Positions 41,820-56,892 of a DNA stretch of 64,000 nucleotides are shown here, piece by piece. The stretch is from Endomychus coccineus (lineage: Eukaryota; Arthropoda; Insecta; Coleoptera; Endomychidae), in the NCBI GenBank assembly GCA_958510875.1, contig OY294069.1:5961205-6025204 (forward strand), written 5' to 3'. Numbering within the stretch: the stretch's first letter is position 1; each line of letters opens with the position of its first letter. The notes beneath the pieces are model-generated. The model did no database searches. It was given only the letters and a program-made list of their open reading frames with translations, and was not told the DNA's origin. Made by a program: the position numbers and the translations under genes.

Positions 41820-44350
41820 TTGACTTGATTGTTCGGTATCCTTGAAAGCATTGTTATTACAACCCTATTTCATTCGACTTCCAACATGACCAACACATTT
41901 GATACTTGACATTCACTTCATGTTACGAAGATATCACAGTCACCATATCATCGGCTTCACTTCGACTTTACTATTTAGTATCCGTGAAAACATCATCATT
42001 ATCACAACCAAATTTCATTTGACTTCCAACATGTCCAACACATTTGATACTTGGTAATCACTTCATGTTACGAAGATATCACAGCCACCATATCATCGGC
42101 TTCACTTCGACTTTACTATTTAGTATCCGTGAAAACATCATCATTATCACAACCAAATTTCATTTGACTTCCAACATTACCAACACATTTGATACTTGAT
42201 AATCACTTCATATCACGAAGATATCACAGCCACCATATCATCGGCTTGACTTGATTATTTAGTATCCGTGAAAACATCATCTTGACAACCCAATTTCATT
42301 TGACTTCCAACTTACCAACACATTTGTTACTTGATAATCACTTCATGTTACGAAGATATCACAGCCAACATATCATCGGCTTCACTTCGACTTTACTATT
42401 TAGTATCCGTGAAAACATCATCATTATCACAACCAAATTTCATTTGACTTCCAACATGTCCAACACATTTGATACTTGGTAATCACTTCATGTTACGAAG
42501 ATATCACAGCCACCATATCATCGGCTTCACTTCGACTTTACTATTTAGTATCCGTGAAAACATCATCATTATCACAACCAAATTTCATTTGACTTCCAAC
42601 ATTACCAACACATTTGATACTTGATAATCACTTCATATCACGAAGATATCACAGCCACCATATCATCGGCTTGACTTGATTATTTAGTATCCGTGAAAAC
42701 ATCATCTTGACAACCCAATTTCATTTGACTTCCAACTTACCAACACATTTGTTACTTGATAATCACTTCATGTTACGAAGATATCACAGCCACCATATCA
42801 TCGGCTTCACTTCGACTTTACTATTTAGTATCCGTGAAAACATCATCATTATCACAACCCAATTTCATTTGACTTCCAACATTACCAACACATTTGATAC
42901 TTGATAATCACTTCATATCACGAAGATATCACAGCCACCATATCATCGGCTTGACTTGATTATTTAGTATCCGTGAAAACATCATCTTGACAACCCAATT
43001 TCATTTGACTTCCAACTTACCAACACATTTGTTACTTGATAATCACTTCATGTTACGAAGATATCACAGCCAACATATCATCGGCTTGACTTGATTGTTC
43101 GGTATCCTTGAAAGCATTGTTATTACAACCCTATTTCATTCGACTTCCAACATGACCAACACATTTGATACTTGACATTCACTTCATGTTACGAAGATAT
43201 CACAGTCACCATATCATCGGCTTCACTTCGACTTTACTATTTAGTATCCGTGAAAACATCATCATTATCACAACCAAATTTCATTTGACTTCCAACATGT
43301 CCAACACATTTGATACTTGGTAATCACTTCATGTTACGAAGATATCACAGCCACCATATCATCGGCTTCACTTCGACTTTACTATTTAGTATCCGTGAAA
43401 ACATCATCATTATCACAACCAAATTTCATTTGACTTCCAACATTACCAACACATTTGATACTTGATAATCACTTCATATCACGAAGATATCACAGCCACC
43501 ATATCATCGGCTTGACTTGATTATTTAGTATCCGTGAAAACATCATCTTGACAACCCAATTTCATTTGACTTCCAACTTACCAACACATTTGTTACTTGA
43601 TAATCACTTCATGTTACGAAGATATCACAGCCAACATATCATCGGCTTCACTTCGACTTTACTATTTAGTATCCGTGAAAACATCATCATTATCACAACC
43701 AAATTTCATTTGACTTCCAACATGTCCAACACATTTGATACTTGGTAATCACTTCATGTTACGAAGATATCACAGCCACCATATCATCGGCTTCACTTCG
43801 ACTTTACTATTTAGTATCCGTGAAAACATCATCATTATCACAACCAAATTTCATTTGACTTCCAACATTACCAACACATTTGATACTTGATAATCACTTC
43901 ATATCACGAAGATATCACAGCCACCATATCATCGGCTTGACTTGATTATTTAGTATCCGTGAAAACATCATCTTGACAACCCAATTTCATTTGACTTCCA
44001 ACTTACCAACACATTTGTTACTTGATAATCACTTCATGTTACGAAGATATCACAGCCACCATATCATCGGCTTCACTTCGACTTTACTATTTAGTATCCG
44101 TGAAAACATCATCATTATCACAACCCAATTTCATTTGACTTCCAACATTACCAACACATTTGATACTTGATAATCACTTCATATCACGAAGATATCACAG
44201 CCACCATATCATCGGCTTGACTTGATTATTTAGTATCCGTGAAAACATCATCTTGACAACCCAATTTCATTTGACTTCCAACTTACCAACACATTTGTTA
44301 CTTGATAATCACTTCATGTTACGAAGATATCACAGCCAACATATCATCGG
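41820..44350 (+). repeat. Satellite A, 1266-bp higher-order unit, first block (2 copies)
   Basis: Type c monomers at about 41820, 43085 and 44350 bound two copies of c-b-b-a-b-b-a-b-a. The two copies look identical at nearly every position I compared. Confidence 0.8.
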
Positions 44351-46440
44351 CTTGACTCGATTGTTCGGTATCCTTGAAAGCATTGTTATTACAACCCTAT
44401 TTCATTCGACTTCCAACATGACCAACACATTTGATACTTGACATTCACTTCATGTTACGAAGATATCACAGTCACCATATCATCGGCTTCACTTCGACTT
44501 TACTATTTAGTATCCGTGAAAACATCATCATTATCACAACCAAATTTCATTTGACTTCCAACATGTCCAACACATTTGATACTTGGTAATCACTTCATGT
44601 TACGAAGATATCACAGCCACCATATCATCGGCTTCACTTCGACTTTACTATTTAGTATCCGTGAAAACATCATCATTATCACAACCAAATTTCATTTGAC
44701 TTCCAACATGTCCAACACATTTGATACTTGGTAATCACTTCATGTTACGAAGATATCACAGCCACCATATCATCGGCTTGACTTGATTGTTCGGTATCCT
44801 TGAAAGCATTGTTATTACAACCCTATTTCATTCGACTTCCAACATGACCAACACATTTGATACTTGACATTCACTTCATGTTACGAAGATATCACAGTCA
44901 CCATATCATCGGCTTCACTTCGACTTTACTATTTAGTATCCGTGAAAACATCATCATTATCACAACCAAATTTCATTTGACTTCCAACATGTCCAACACA
45001 TTTGATACTTGGTAATCACTTCATATCACGAAGATATCACAGCCACCATATCATCGGCTTGACTTGATTATTCAGTATCCGTGAAAACATCATCTTGACA
45101 ACCCAATTTCATTTGACTTCCAACTTACCAACACATTTGTTACTTGATAATCACTTCATGTTACGAAGATATCACAGCCACCATATCATCGGCTTGACTT
45201 GATTGTTCGGTATCCTTGAAAGCATTGTTATTACAACCCTATTTCATTCGACTTCCAACATGACCAACACATTTGATACTTGACATTCACTTCATGTTAC
45301 GAAGATATCACAGTCACCATATCATCGGCTTCACTTCGACTTTACTATTTAGTATCCGTGAAAACATCATCATTATCACAACCAAATTTCATTTGACTTC
45401 CAACATGTCCAACACATTTGATACTTGGTAATCACTTCATGTTACGAAGATATCACAGCCACCATATCATCGGCTTGACTTGATTATTTAGTATCCGTGA
45501 AAACATCATCTTGACAACCCAATTTCATTTGACTTCCAACTTACCAACACATTTGTTACTTGATAATCACTTCATGTTACGAAGATATCACAGCCACCAT
45601 ATCATCGGCTTGACTTGATTGTTCGGTATCCTTGAAAGCATTGTTATTACAACCCTATTTCATTCGACTTCCAACATGACCAACACATTTGATACTTGAC
45701 ATTCACTTCATGTTACGAAGATATCACAGTCACCATATCATCGGCTTCACTTCGACTTTACTATTTAGTATCCGTGAAAACATCATCATTATCACAACCA
45801 AATTTCATTTGACTTCCAACATGTCCAACACATTTGATACTTGGTAATCACTTCATGTTACGAAGATATCACAGCCACCATATCATCGGCTTGACTTGAT
45901 TATTTAGTATCCGTGAAAACATCATCTTGACAACCCAATTTCATTTGACTTCCAACTTACCAACACATTTGTTACTTGATAATCACTTCATGTTACGAAG
46001 ATATCACAGCCACCATATCATCGGCTTGACTTGATTGTTCGGTATCCTTGAAAGCATTGTTATTACAACCCTATTTCATTCGACTTCCAACATGACCAAC
46101 ACATTTGATACTTGACATTCACTTCATGTTACGAAGATATCACAGTCACCATATCATCGGCTTCACTTCGACTTTACTATTTAGTATCCGTGAAAACATC
46201 ATCATTATCACAACCAAATTTCATTTGACTTCCAACATGTCCAACACATTTGATACTTGGTAATCACTTCATGTTACGAAGATATCACAGCCACCATATC
46301 ATCGGCTTGACTTGATTATTTAGTATCCGTGAAAACATCATCTTGACAACCCAATTTCATTTGACTTCCAACTTACCAACACATTTGTTACTTGATAATC
46401 ACTTCATGTTACGAAGATATCACAGCCAACATATCATCGG
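44350..46440 (+). repeat. Satellite A, trimer block 1
   Basis: Order c-b-b, then c-b-a four times, with type c at about 44350, 44780, 45195, 45610, 46025 and 46440 (period about 416 bp after the first). Confidence 0.8.
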
Positions 46441-49400
46441 CTTGACTTGATTGTTCGGTATCCTTGAAAGCATTGTTATTACAACCCTATTTCATTCGAC
46501 TTCCAACATGACCAACACATTTGATACTTGACATTCACTTCATGTTACGAAGATATCACAGTCACCATATCATCGGCTTCACTTCGACTTTACTATTTAG
46601 TATCCGTGAAAACATCATCATTATCACAACCAAATTTCATTTGACTTCCAACATGTCCAACACATTTGATACTTGGTAATCACTTCATGTTACGAAGATA
46701 TCACAGCCACCATATCATCGGCTTCACTTCGACTTTACTATTTAGTATCCGTGAAAACATCATCATTATCACAACCAAATTTCATTTGACTTCCAACATT
46801 ACCAACACATTTGATACTTGATAATCACTTCATATCACGAAGATATCACAGCCACCATATCATCGGCTTGACTTGATTATTTAGTATCCGTGAAAACATC
46901 ATCTTGACAACCCAATTTCATTTGACTTCCAACTTACCAACACATTTGTTACTTGATAATCACTTCATGTTACGAAGATATCACAGCCAACATATCATCG
47001 GCTTCACTTCGACTTTACTATTTAGTATCCGTGAAAACATCATCATTATCACAACCAAATTTCATTTGACTTCCAACATGTCCAACACATTTGATACTTG
47101 GTAATCACTTCATGTTACGAAGATATCACAGCCACCATATCATCGGCTTCACTTCGACTTTACTATTTAGTATCCGTGAAAACATCATCATTATCACAAC
47201 CAAATTTCATTTGACTTCCAACATTACCAACACATTTGATACTTGATAATCACTTAATATCACGAAGATATCACAGCCACCATATCATCGGCTTGACTTG
47301 ATTATTTAGTATCCGTGAAAACATCATCTTGACAACCCAATTTCATTTGACTTCCAACTTACCAACACATTTGTTACTTGATAATCACTTCATGTTACGA
47401 AGATATCACAGCCACCATATCATCGGCTTCACTTCGACTTTACTATTTAGTATCCGTGAAAACATCATCATTATCACAACCCAATTTCATTTGACTTCCA
47501 ACATTACCAACACATTTGATACTTGATAATCACTTCATATCACGAAGATATCACAGCCACCATATCATCGGCTTGACTTGATTATTTAGTATCCGTGAAA
47601 ACATCATCTTGACAACCCAATTTCATTTGACTTCCAACTTACCAACACATTTGTTACTTGATAATCACTTCATGTTACGAAGATATCACAGCCAACATAT
47701 CATCGGCTTGACTTGATTGTTCGGTATCCTTGAAAGCATTGTTATTACAACCCTATTTCATTCGACTTCCAACATGACCAACACATTTGATACTTGACAT
47801 TCACTTCATGTTACGAAGATATCACAGTCACCATATCATCGGCTTCACTTCGACTTTACTATTTAGTATCCGTGAAAACATCATCATTATCACAACCAAA
47901 TTTCATTTGACTTCCAACATGTCCAACACATTTGATACTTGGTAATCACTTCATGTTACGAAGATATCACAGCCACCATATCATCGGCTTCACTTCGACT
48001 TTACTATTTAGTATCCGTGAAAACATCATCATTATCACAACCAAATTTCATTTGACTTCCAACATTACCAACACATTTGATACTTGATAATCACTTCATA
48101 TCACGAAGATATCACAGCCACCATATCATCGGCTTGACTTGATTATTTAGTATCCGTGAAAACATCATCTTGACAACCCAATTTCATTTGACTTCCAACT
48201 TACCAACACATTTGTTACTTGATAATCACTTCATGTTACGAAGATATCACAGCCAACATATCATCGGCTTCACTTCGACTTTACTATTTAGTATCCGTGA
48301 AAACATCATCATTATCACAACCAAATTTCATTTGACTTCCAACATGTCCAACACATTTGATACTTGGTAATCACTTCATGTTACGAAGATATCACAGCCA
48401 CCATATCATCGGCTTCACTTCGACTTTACTATTTAGTATCCGTGAAAACATCATCATTATCACAACCAAATTTCATTTGACTTCCAACATTACCAACACA
48501 TTTGATACTTGATAATCACTTCATATCACGAAGATATCACAGCCACCATATCATCGGCTTGACTTGATTATTTAGTATCCGTGAAAACATCATCTTGACA
48601 ACCCAATTTCATTTGACTTCCAACTTACCAACACATTTGTTACTTGATAATCACTTCATGTTACGAAGATATCACAGCCACCATATCATCGGCTTCACTT
48701 CGACTTTACTATTTAGTATCCGTGAAAACATCATCATTATCACAACCCAATTTCATTTGACTTCCAACATTACCAACACATTTGATACTTGATAATCACT
48801 TCATATCACGAAGATATCACAGCCACCATATCATCGGCTTGACTTGATTATTTAGTATCCGTGAAAACATCATCTTGACAACCCAATTTCATTTGACTTC
48901 CAACTTACCAACACATTTGTTACTTGATAATCACTTCATGTTACGAAGATATCACAGCCAACATATCATCGGCTTGACTTGATTGTTCGGTATCCTTGAA
49001 AGCATTGTTATTACAACCCTATTTCATTCGACTTCCAACATGTCCAACACATTTGATACTTGGTAATCACTTCATGTTACGAAGATATCACAGCCACCAT
49101 ATCATCGGCTTCACTTCGACTTTACTATTTAGTATCCGTGAAAACATCATCATTATCACAACCAAATTTCATTTGACTTCCAACATTACCAACACATTTG
49201 ATACTTGATAATCACTTCATATCACGAAGATATCACAGCCACCATATCATCGGCTTGACTTGATTATTTAGTATCCGTGAAAACATCATCTTGACAACCC
49301 AATTTCATTTGACTTCCAACTTACCAACACATTTGTTACTTGATAATCACTTCATGTTACGAAGATATCACAGCCAACATATCATCGGCTTCACTTCGAC

Positions 49401-51370
49401 TTTACTATTTAGTATCCGTGAAAACATCATCATTATCACAACCAAATTTCATTTGACTTCCAACATGTCCAACACATTTGATACTTGGTAATCACTTCAT
49501 GTTACGAAGATATCACAGCCACCATATCATCGGCTTCACTTCGACTTTACTATTTAGTATCCGTGAAAACATCATCATTATCACAACCAAATTTCATTTG
49601 ACTTCCAACATTACCAACACATTTGATACTTGATAATCACTTAATATCACGAAGATATCACAGCCACCATATCATCGGCTTGACTTGATTATTTAGTATC
49701 CGTGAAAACATCATCTTGACAACCCAATTTCATTTGACTTCCAACTTACCAACACATTTGTTACTTAATAATCACTTCATGTTACGAAGATATCACAGCC
49801 ACCATATCATCGGCTTCACTTCGACTTTACTATTTAGTATCCGTGAAAACATCATCATTATCACAACCCAATTTCATTTGACTTCCAACATTACCAACAC
49901 ATTTGATACTTGATAATCACTTCATATCACGAAGATATCACAGCCACCATATCATCGGCTTCACTTCGACTTTACTATTTAGTATCCGTGAAAACATCAT
50001 CATTATCACAACCCAATTTCATTTGACTTCCAACATTACCAACACATTTGTTACTTGATAATCACTTCATGTTACGAAGATATCACAGCCAACATATCAT
50101 CGGCTTGACTTGATTGTTCGGTATCCTTGAAAGCATTGTTATTACAACCCTATTTCATTCGACTTCCAACATGACCAACACATTTGATACTTGACATTCA
50201 CTTCATGTTACGAAGATATCACAGTCACCATATCATCGGCTTCACTTCGACTTTACTATTTAGTATCCGTGAAAACATCATCATTATCACAACCAAATTT
50301 CATTTGACTTCCAACATGTCCAACACATTTGATACTTGGTAATCACTTCATGTTACGAAGATATCACAGCCACCATATCATCGGCTTCACTTCGACTTTA
50401 CTATTTAGTATCCGTGAAAACATCATCATTATCACAACCAAATTTCATTTGACTTCCAACATTACCAACACATTTGATACTTGATAATCACTTCATATCA
50501 CGAAGATATCACAGCCACCATATCATCGGCTTGACTTGATTATTTAGTATCCGTGAAAACATCATCTTGACAACCCAATTTCATTTGACTTCCAACTTAC
50601 CAACACATTTGTTACTTGATAATCACTTCATGTTACGAAGATATCACAGCCAACATATCATCGGCTTCACTTCGACTTTACTATTTAGTATCCGTGAAAA
50701 CATCATCATTATCACAACCAAATTTCATTTGACTTCCAACATGTCCAACACATTTGATACTTGGTAATCACTTCATGTTACGAAGATATCACAGCCACCA
50801 TATCATCGGCTTCACTTCGACTTTACTATTTAGTATCCGTGAAAACATCATCATTATCACAACCAAATTTCATTTGACTTCCAACATTACCAACACATTT
50901 GATACTTGATAATCACTTCATATCACGAAGATATCACAGCCACCATATCATCGGCTTGACTTGATTATTTAGTATCCGTGAAAACATCATCTTGACAACC
51001 CAATTTCATTTGACTTCCAACTTACCAACACATTTGTTACTTGATAATCACTTCATGTTACGAAGATATCACAGCCACCATATCATCGGCTTCACTTCGA
51101 CTTTACTATTTAGTATCCGTGAAAACATCATCATTATCACAACCCAATTTCATTTGACTTCCAACATTACCAACACATTTGATACTTGATAATCACTTCA
51201 TATCACGAAGATATCACAGCCACCATATCATCGGCTTGACTTGATTATTTAGTATCCGTGAAAACATCATCTTGACAACCCAATTTCATTTGACTTCCAA
51301 CTTACCAACACATTTGTTACTTGATAATCACTTCATGTTACGAAGATATCACAGCCAACATATCATCGGC
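46440..51370 (+). repeat. Satellite A, 1266-bp higher-order unit, second block
   Basis: Type c at about 46440, 47708, 48975, 50100 and 51370. The third unit is an eight-monomer variant (c-b-a-b-b-a-b-b, about 1121 bp), consistent with unequal exchange; the others are the nine-monomer form. Confidence 0.8.
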
Positions 51371-54305
51371 TTGACTTGATTGTTCGGTATCCTTGAAAGC
51401 ATTGTTATTACAACCCTATTTCATTCGACTTCCAACATGACCAACACATTTGATACTTGACATTCACTTCATGTTACGAAGATATCACAGTCACCATATC
51501 ATCGGCTTCACTTCGACTTTACTATTTAGTATCCGTGAAAACATCATCATTATCACAACCAAATTTCATTTGACTTCCAACATGTCCAACACATTTGATA
51601 CTTGGTAATCACTTCATGTTACGAAGATATCACAGCCACCATATCATCGGCTTCACTTCGACTTTACTATTTAGTATCCGTGAAAACATCATCATTATCA
51701 CAACCAAATTTCATTTGACTTCCAACATGTCCAACACATTTGATACTTGGTAATCACTTCATGTTACGAAGATATCACAGCCACCATATCATCGGCTTGA
51801 CTTGATTGTTCGGTATCCTTGAAAGCATTGTTATTACAACCCTATTTCATTCGACTTCCAACATGACCAACACATTTGATACTTGACATTCACTTCATGT
51901 TACGAAGATATCACAGTCACCATATCATCGGCTTCACTTCGACTTTACTATTTAGTATCCGTGAAAACATCATCATTATCACAACCAAATTTCATTTGAC
52001 TTCCAACATGTCCAACACATTTGATACTTGGTAATCACTTCATGTTACGAAGATATCACAGCCACCATATCATCGGCTTGACTTGATTATTTAGTATCCG
52101 TGAAAACATCATCTTGACAACCCAATTTCATTTGACTTCCAACTTACCAACACATTTGTTACTTGATAATCACTTCATGTTACGAAGATATCACAGCCAA
52201 CATATCATCGGCTTGACTTGATTGTTCGGTATCCTTGAAAGCATTGTTATTACAACCCTATTTCATTCGACTTCCAACATGACCAACACATTTGATACTT
52301 GACATTCACTTCATGTTACGAAGATATCACAGTCACCATATCATCGGCTTCACTTCGACTTTACTATTAAGTATCCGTGAAAACATCATCATTATCACAA
52401 CCAAATTTCATTTGACTTCCAACATGTCCAACACATTTGATACTTGGTAATCACTTCATGTTACGAAGATATCACAGCCACCATATCATCGGCTTCACTT
52501 CGACTTTACTATTTAGTATCCGTGAAAACATCATCATTATCACAACCAAATTTCATTTGACTTCCAACATGTCCAACACATTTGATACTTGGTAATCACT
52601 TCATGTTACGAAGATATCACAGCCACCATATCATCGGCTTGACTTGATTGTTCGGTATCCTTGAAAGCATTGTTATTACAACCCTATTTCATTCGACTTC
52701 CAACATGACCAACACATTTGATACTTGACATTCACTTCATGTTACGAAGATATCACAGTCACCATATCATCGGCTTCACTTCGACTTTACTATTTAGTAT
52801 CCGTGAAAACATCATCATTATCACAACCAAATTTCATTTGACTTCCAACATGTCCAACACATTTGATACTTGGTAATCACTTCATATCACGAAGATATCA
52901 CAGCCACCATATCATCGGCTTGACTTGATTATTTAGTATCCGTGAAAACATCATCTTGACAACCCAATTTCATTTGACTTCCAACTTACCAACACATTTG
53001 TTACTTGATAATCACTTCATGTTACGAAGATATCACAGCCACCATATCATCGGCTTGACTTGATTGTTCGGTATCCTTGAAAGCATTGTTATTACAACCC
53101 TATTTCATTCGACTTCCAACATGACCAACACATTTGATACTTGACATTCACTTCATGTTACGAAGATATCACAGTCACCATATCATCGGCTTCACTTCGA
53201 CTTTACTATTTAGTATCCGTGAAAACATCATCATTATCACAACCAAATTTCATTTGACTTCCAACATGTCCAACACATTTGATACTTGGTAATCACTTCA
53301 TGTTACGAAGATATCACAGCCACCATATCATCGGCTTGACTTGATTATTTAGTATCCGTGAAAACATCATCTTGACAACCCAATTTCATTTGACTTCCAA
53401 CTTACCAACACATTTGTTACTTGATAATCACTTCATGTTACGAAGATATCACAGCCACCATATCATCGGCTTGACTTGATTGTTCGGTATCCTTGAAAGC
53501 ATTGTTATTACAACCCTATTTCATTCGACTTCCAACATGACCAACACATTTGATACTTGACATTCACTTCATGTTACGAAGATATCACAGTCACCATATC
53601 ATCGGCTTCACTTCGACTTTACTATTTAGTATCCGTGAAAACATCATCATTATCACAACCAAATTTCATTTGACTTCCAACATGTCCAACACATTTGATA
53701 CTTGGTAATCACTTCATGTTACGAAGATATCACAGCCACCATATCATCGGCTTGACTTGATTATTTAGTATCCGTGAAAACATCATCTTGACAACCCAAT
53801 TTCATTTGACTTCCAACTTACCAACACATTTGTTACTTGATAATCACTTCATGTTACGAAGATATCACAGCCACCATATCATCGGCTTGACTTGATTGTT
53901 CGGTATCCTTGAAAGCATTGTTATTACAACCCTATTTCATTCGACTTCCAACATGACCAACACATTTGATACTTGACATTCACTTCATGTTACGAAGATA
54001 TCACAGTCACCATATCATCGGCTTCACTTCGACTTTACTATTTAGTATCCGTGAAAACATCATCATTATCACAACCAAATTTCATTTGACTTCCAACATG
54101 TCCAACACATTTGATACTTGGTAATCACTTCATGTTACGAAGATATCACAGCCACCATATCATCGGCTTGACTTGATTATTTAGTATCCGTGAAAACATC
54201 ATCTTGACAACCCAATTTCATTTGACTTCCAACTTGACCAACACATTTGATACTTGATAATCACTTCATGTTACGAAGATATCACAGCCAACATATCATC
54301 GGCTT
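51370..54305 (+). repeat. Satellite A, trimer block 2
   Basis: Order c-b-b, c-b-a, c-b-b, then c-b-a repeated, with type c at about 51370, 51795, 52210, 52640, 53055, 53470, 53890 and 54305. It begins with the same c-b-b exception as trimer block 1. Confidence 0.8.
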
Positions 54306-56892
54306 GACTTGATTGTTCGGTATCCTTGAAAGCATTGTTATTACAACCCTATTTCATTCGACTTCCAACATGACCAACACATTTGATACTTGACATTCAC
54401 TTCATGTTACGAAGATATCACAGTCACCATATCATCGGCTTCACTTCGACTTTACTATTTAGTATCCGTGAAAACATCATCATTATCACAACCAAATTTC
54501 ATTTGACTTCCAACATGTCCAACACATTTGATACTTGGTAATCACTTCATGTTACGAAGATATCACAGCCACCATATCATCGGCTTGACTTGATTATTTA
54601 GTATCCGTGAAAACATCATCATTTTGACAACCCAATTTCATTTGACTTCCAACATGACCAACACATTTGATACTTGATAATCACTTCATGTTACGAAGAT
54701 ATCACAGCCACCATATCATCGGCTTGACTTGATTATTTAGTATCCGTGAAAACATCATCTTGACAACCCAATTTCATTTGACTTCCAACTTGACCAACAC
54801 ATTTGATACTTGATAATCACTTCATGTTACGAAGATATCACAGCCACCATATCATCGGCTTGACTTGATTATTTAGTATCCGTGAAAACATCATCATTTT
54901 GACAACCCAATTTCATTTGACTTCCAACATGACCAACACATTTGATACTTGATAATCACTTCATGTTACGAAGATATCACAGCCACCATATCATCGGCTT
55001 GACTTGATTATTTAGTATCCGTGAAAACATCATCTTGACAACCCAATTTCATTTGACTTCCAACTTGACCAACACATTTGATACTTGATAATCACTTCAT
55101 GTTACGAAGATATCACAGCCACCATATCATCGGCTTGACTTGATTATTTAGTATCCTTGAAAACATCATCTTGACAACCCAATTTCATTTGACTTCCAAC
55201 TTGACCAACACATTTGATACTTGATAATCACTTCATGTTACGAAGATATCACAGCCAACATATCATCGGCTTGACTTGATTATTTAGTATCCGTGAAAAC
55301 ATCATCTTGACAACCCAATTTCATTTGACTTCCAACTTGACCAACACATTTGATACTTGATAATCACTTCATGTTACGAAGATATCACAGCCACCATATC
55401 ATCGGCTTGACTTGATTATTTAGTATCCTTGAAAACATCATCTTGACAACCCAATTTCATTTGACTTCCAACTTGACCAACACATTTGATACTTGATAAT
55501 CACTTCATGTTACGAAGATATCACAGCCACCATATCATCGGCTTGACTTGATTATTTAGTATCCTTGAAAACATCATCTTGACAACCCAATTTCATTTGA
55601 CTCCCAACTTGACCAACACATTTGATACTTGATAATCACTTCATGTTACGAAGATATCACAGCCAACATATCATCGGCTTGACTTGATTATTTAGTATCC
55701 GTGAAAACATCATCTTGACAACCCAATTTCATTTGACTTCCAACTTGACCAACACATTTGATACTTGATAATCACTTCATGTTACGAAGATATCACAGCC
55801 AACATATCATCGGCTTGACTTGATTATTTAGTATCCGTGAAAACATCATCTTGACAACCCAATTTCATTTGACTTCCAACTTGACCAACACATTTGATAC
55901 TTGATAATCACTTCATGTTACGAAGATATCACAGCCACCATATCATCGGCTTGACTTGATTATTTAGTATCCTTGAAAACATCATCTTGACAACCCAATT
56001 TCATTTGACTTCCAACTTGACCAACACATTTGATACTTGATAATCACTTCATGTTACGAAGATATCACAGCCACCATATCATCGGCTTGACTTGATTATT
56101 TAGTATCCTTGAAAACATCATCTTGACAACCCAATTTCATTTGACTTCCAACTTGACCAACACATTTGATACTTGATAATCACTTCATGTTACGAAGATA
56201 TCACAGCCAACATATCATCGGCTTGACTTGATTATTTAGTATCCGTGAAAACATCATCTTGACAACCCAATTTCATTTGACTTCCAACTTGACCAACACA
56301 TTTGATACTTGATAATCACTTCATGTTACGAAGATATCACAGCCACCATATCATCGGCTTGACTTGATTATTTAGTATCCTTGAAAACATCATCTTGACA
56401 ACCCAATTTCATTTGACTTCCAACTTGACCAACACATTTGATACTTGATAATCACTTCATGTTACGAAGATATCACAGCCACCATATCATCGGCTTGACT
56501 TGATTATTTAGTATCCGTGAAAACATCATCTTGACAACCCAATTTCATTTGACTTCCAACTTGACCAACACATTTGATACTTGATAATCACTTCATGTTA
56601 CGAAGATATCACAGCCAACATATCATCGGCTTGACTTGATTGTTCGGTATCCTTGAAAGCATTGTTATTACAACCCTATTTCATTCGACTTCCAACATGA
56701 CCAACACATTTGATACTTGACATTCACTTCATGTTACGAAGATATCACAGTCACCATATCATCGGCTTCACTTCGACTTTACTATTTAGAATCCGTGAAA
56801 ACATCATCATTATCACAACCAAATTTCATTTGACTTCCAACATTACCCACATATTTGATACTTGATAATCAACTCATGTTACGAAGTTATCA

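Larger units (their letters stand above)
41467..56892 (+). repeat. Satellite A array, about 110 monomers of 135-145 bp
   Basis: Head-to-tail monomers sharing TTCATTTGACTTCCAAC, CCAACACATTTG, ACGAAGATATCACAG and CATATCATCGGCTT. Three linker types follow ATCATCGGCTT. Type a is GACTTGATTATTTAG...CTTGAC (monomer about 136 bp), type b is CACTTCGACTTTACTATTTA...TTATCAC (about 145 bp), type c is GACTTGATTGTTCGG...TTATTAC (about 135 bp). The order forms a nine-monomer unit c-b-b-a-b-b-a-b-a of 1266 bp and a three-monomer unit c-b-a of about 416 bp. From about 54300 to 56640 the array is nearly pure type a with CTTGACCAAC. The frames of 63-70 residues that recur every 1266 bp start at TTG and are not genes. 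Confidence 0.9.

Noticed and set aside
42282..51189. Repeated 65-70-residue open frames (TTQFHLTSNLPTHLLLDNHF type) in satellite A
   Set aside because: Start codon is TTG for most. The frames recur at the 1266-bp higher-order period, with no domain. Satellite shadow.
41467..56892. CRISPR-like reading of the regular repeats
   Set aside because: Repeats are contiguous 135-145-bp monomers without unique spacers, and the context is eukaryotic.
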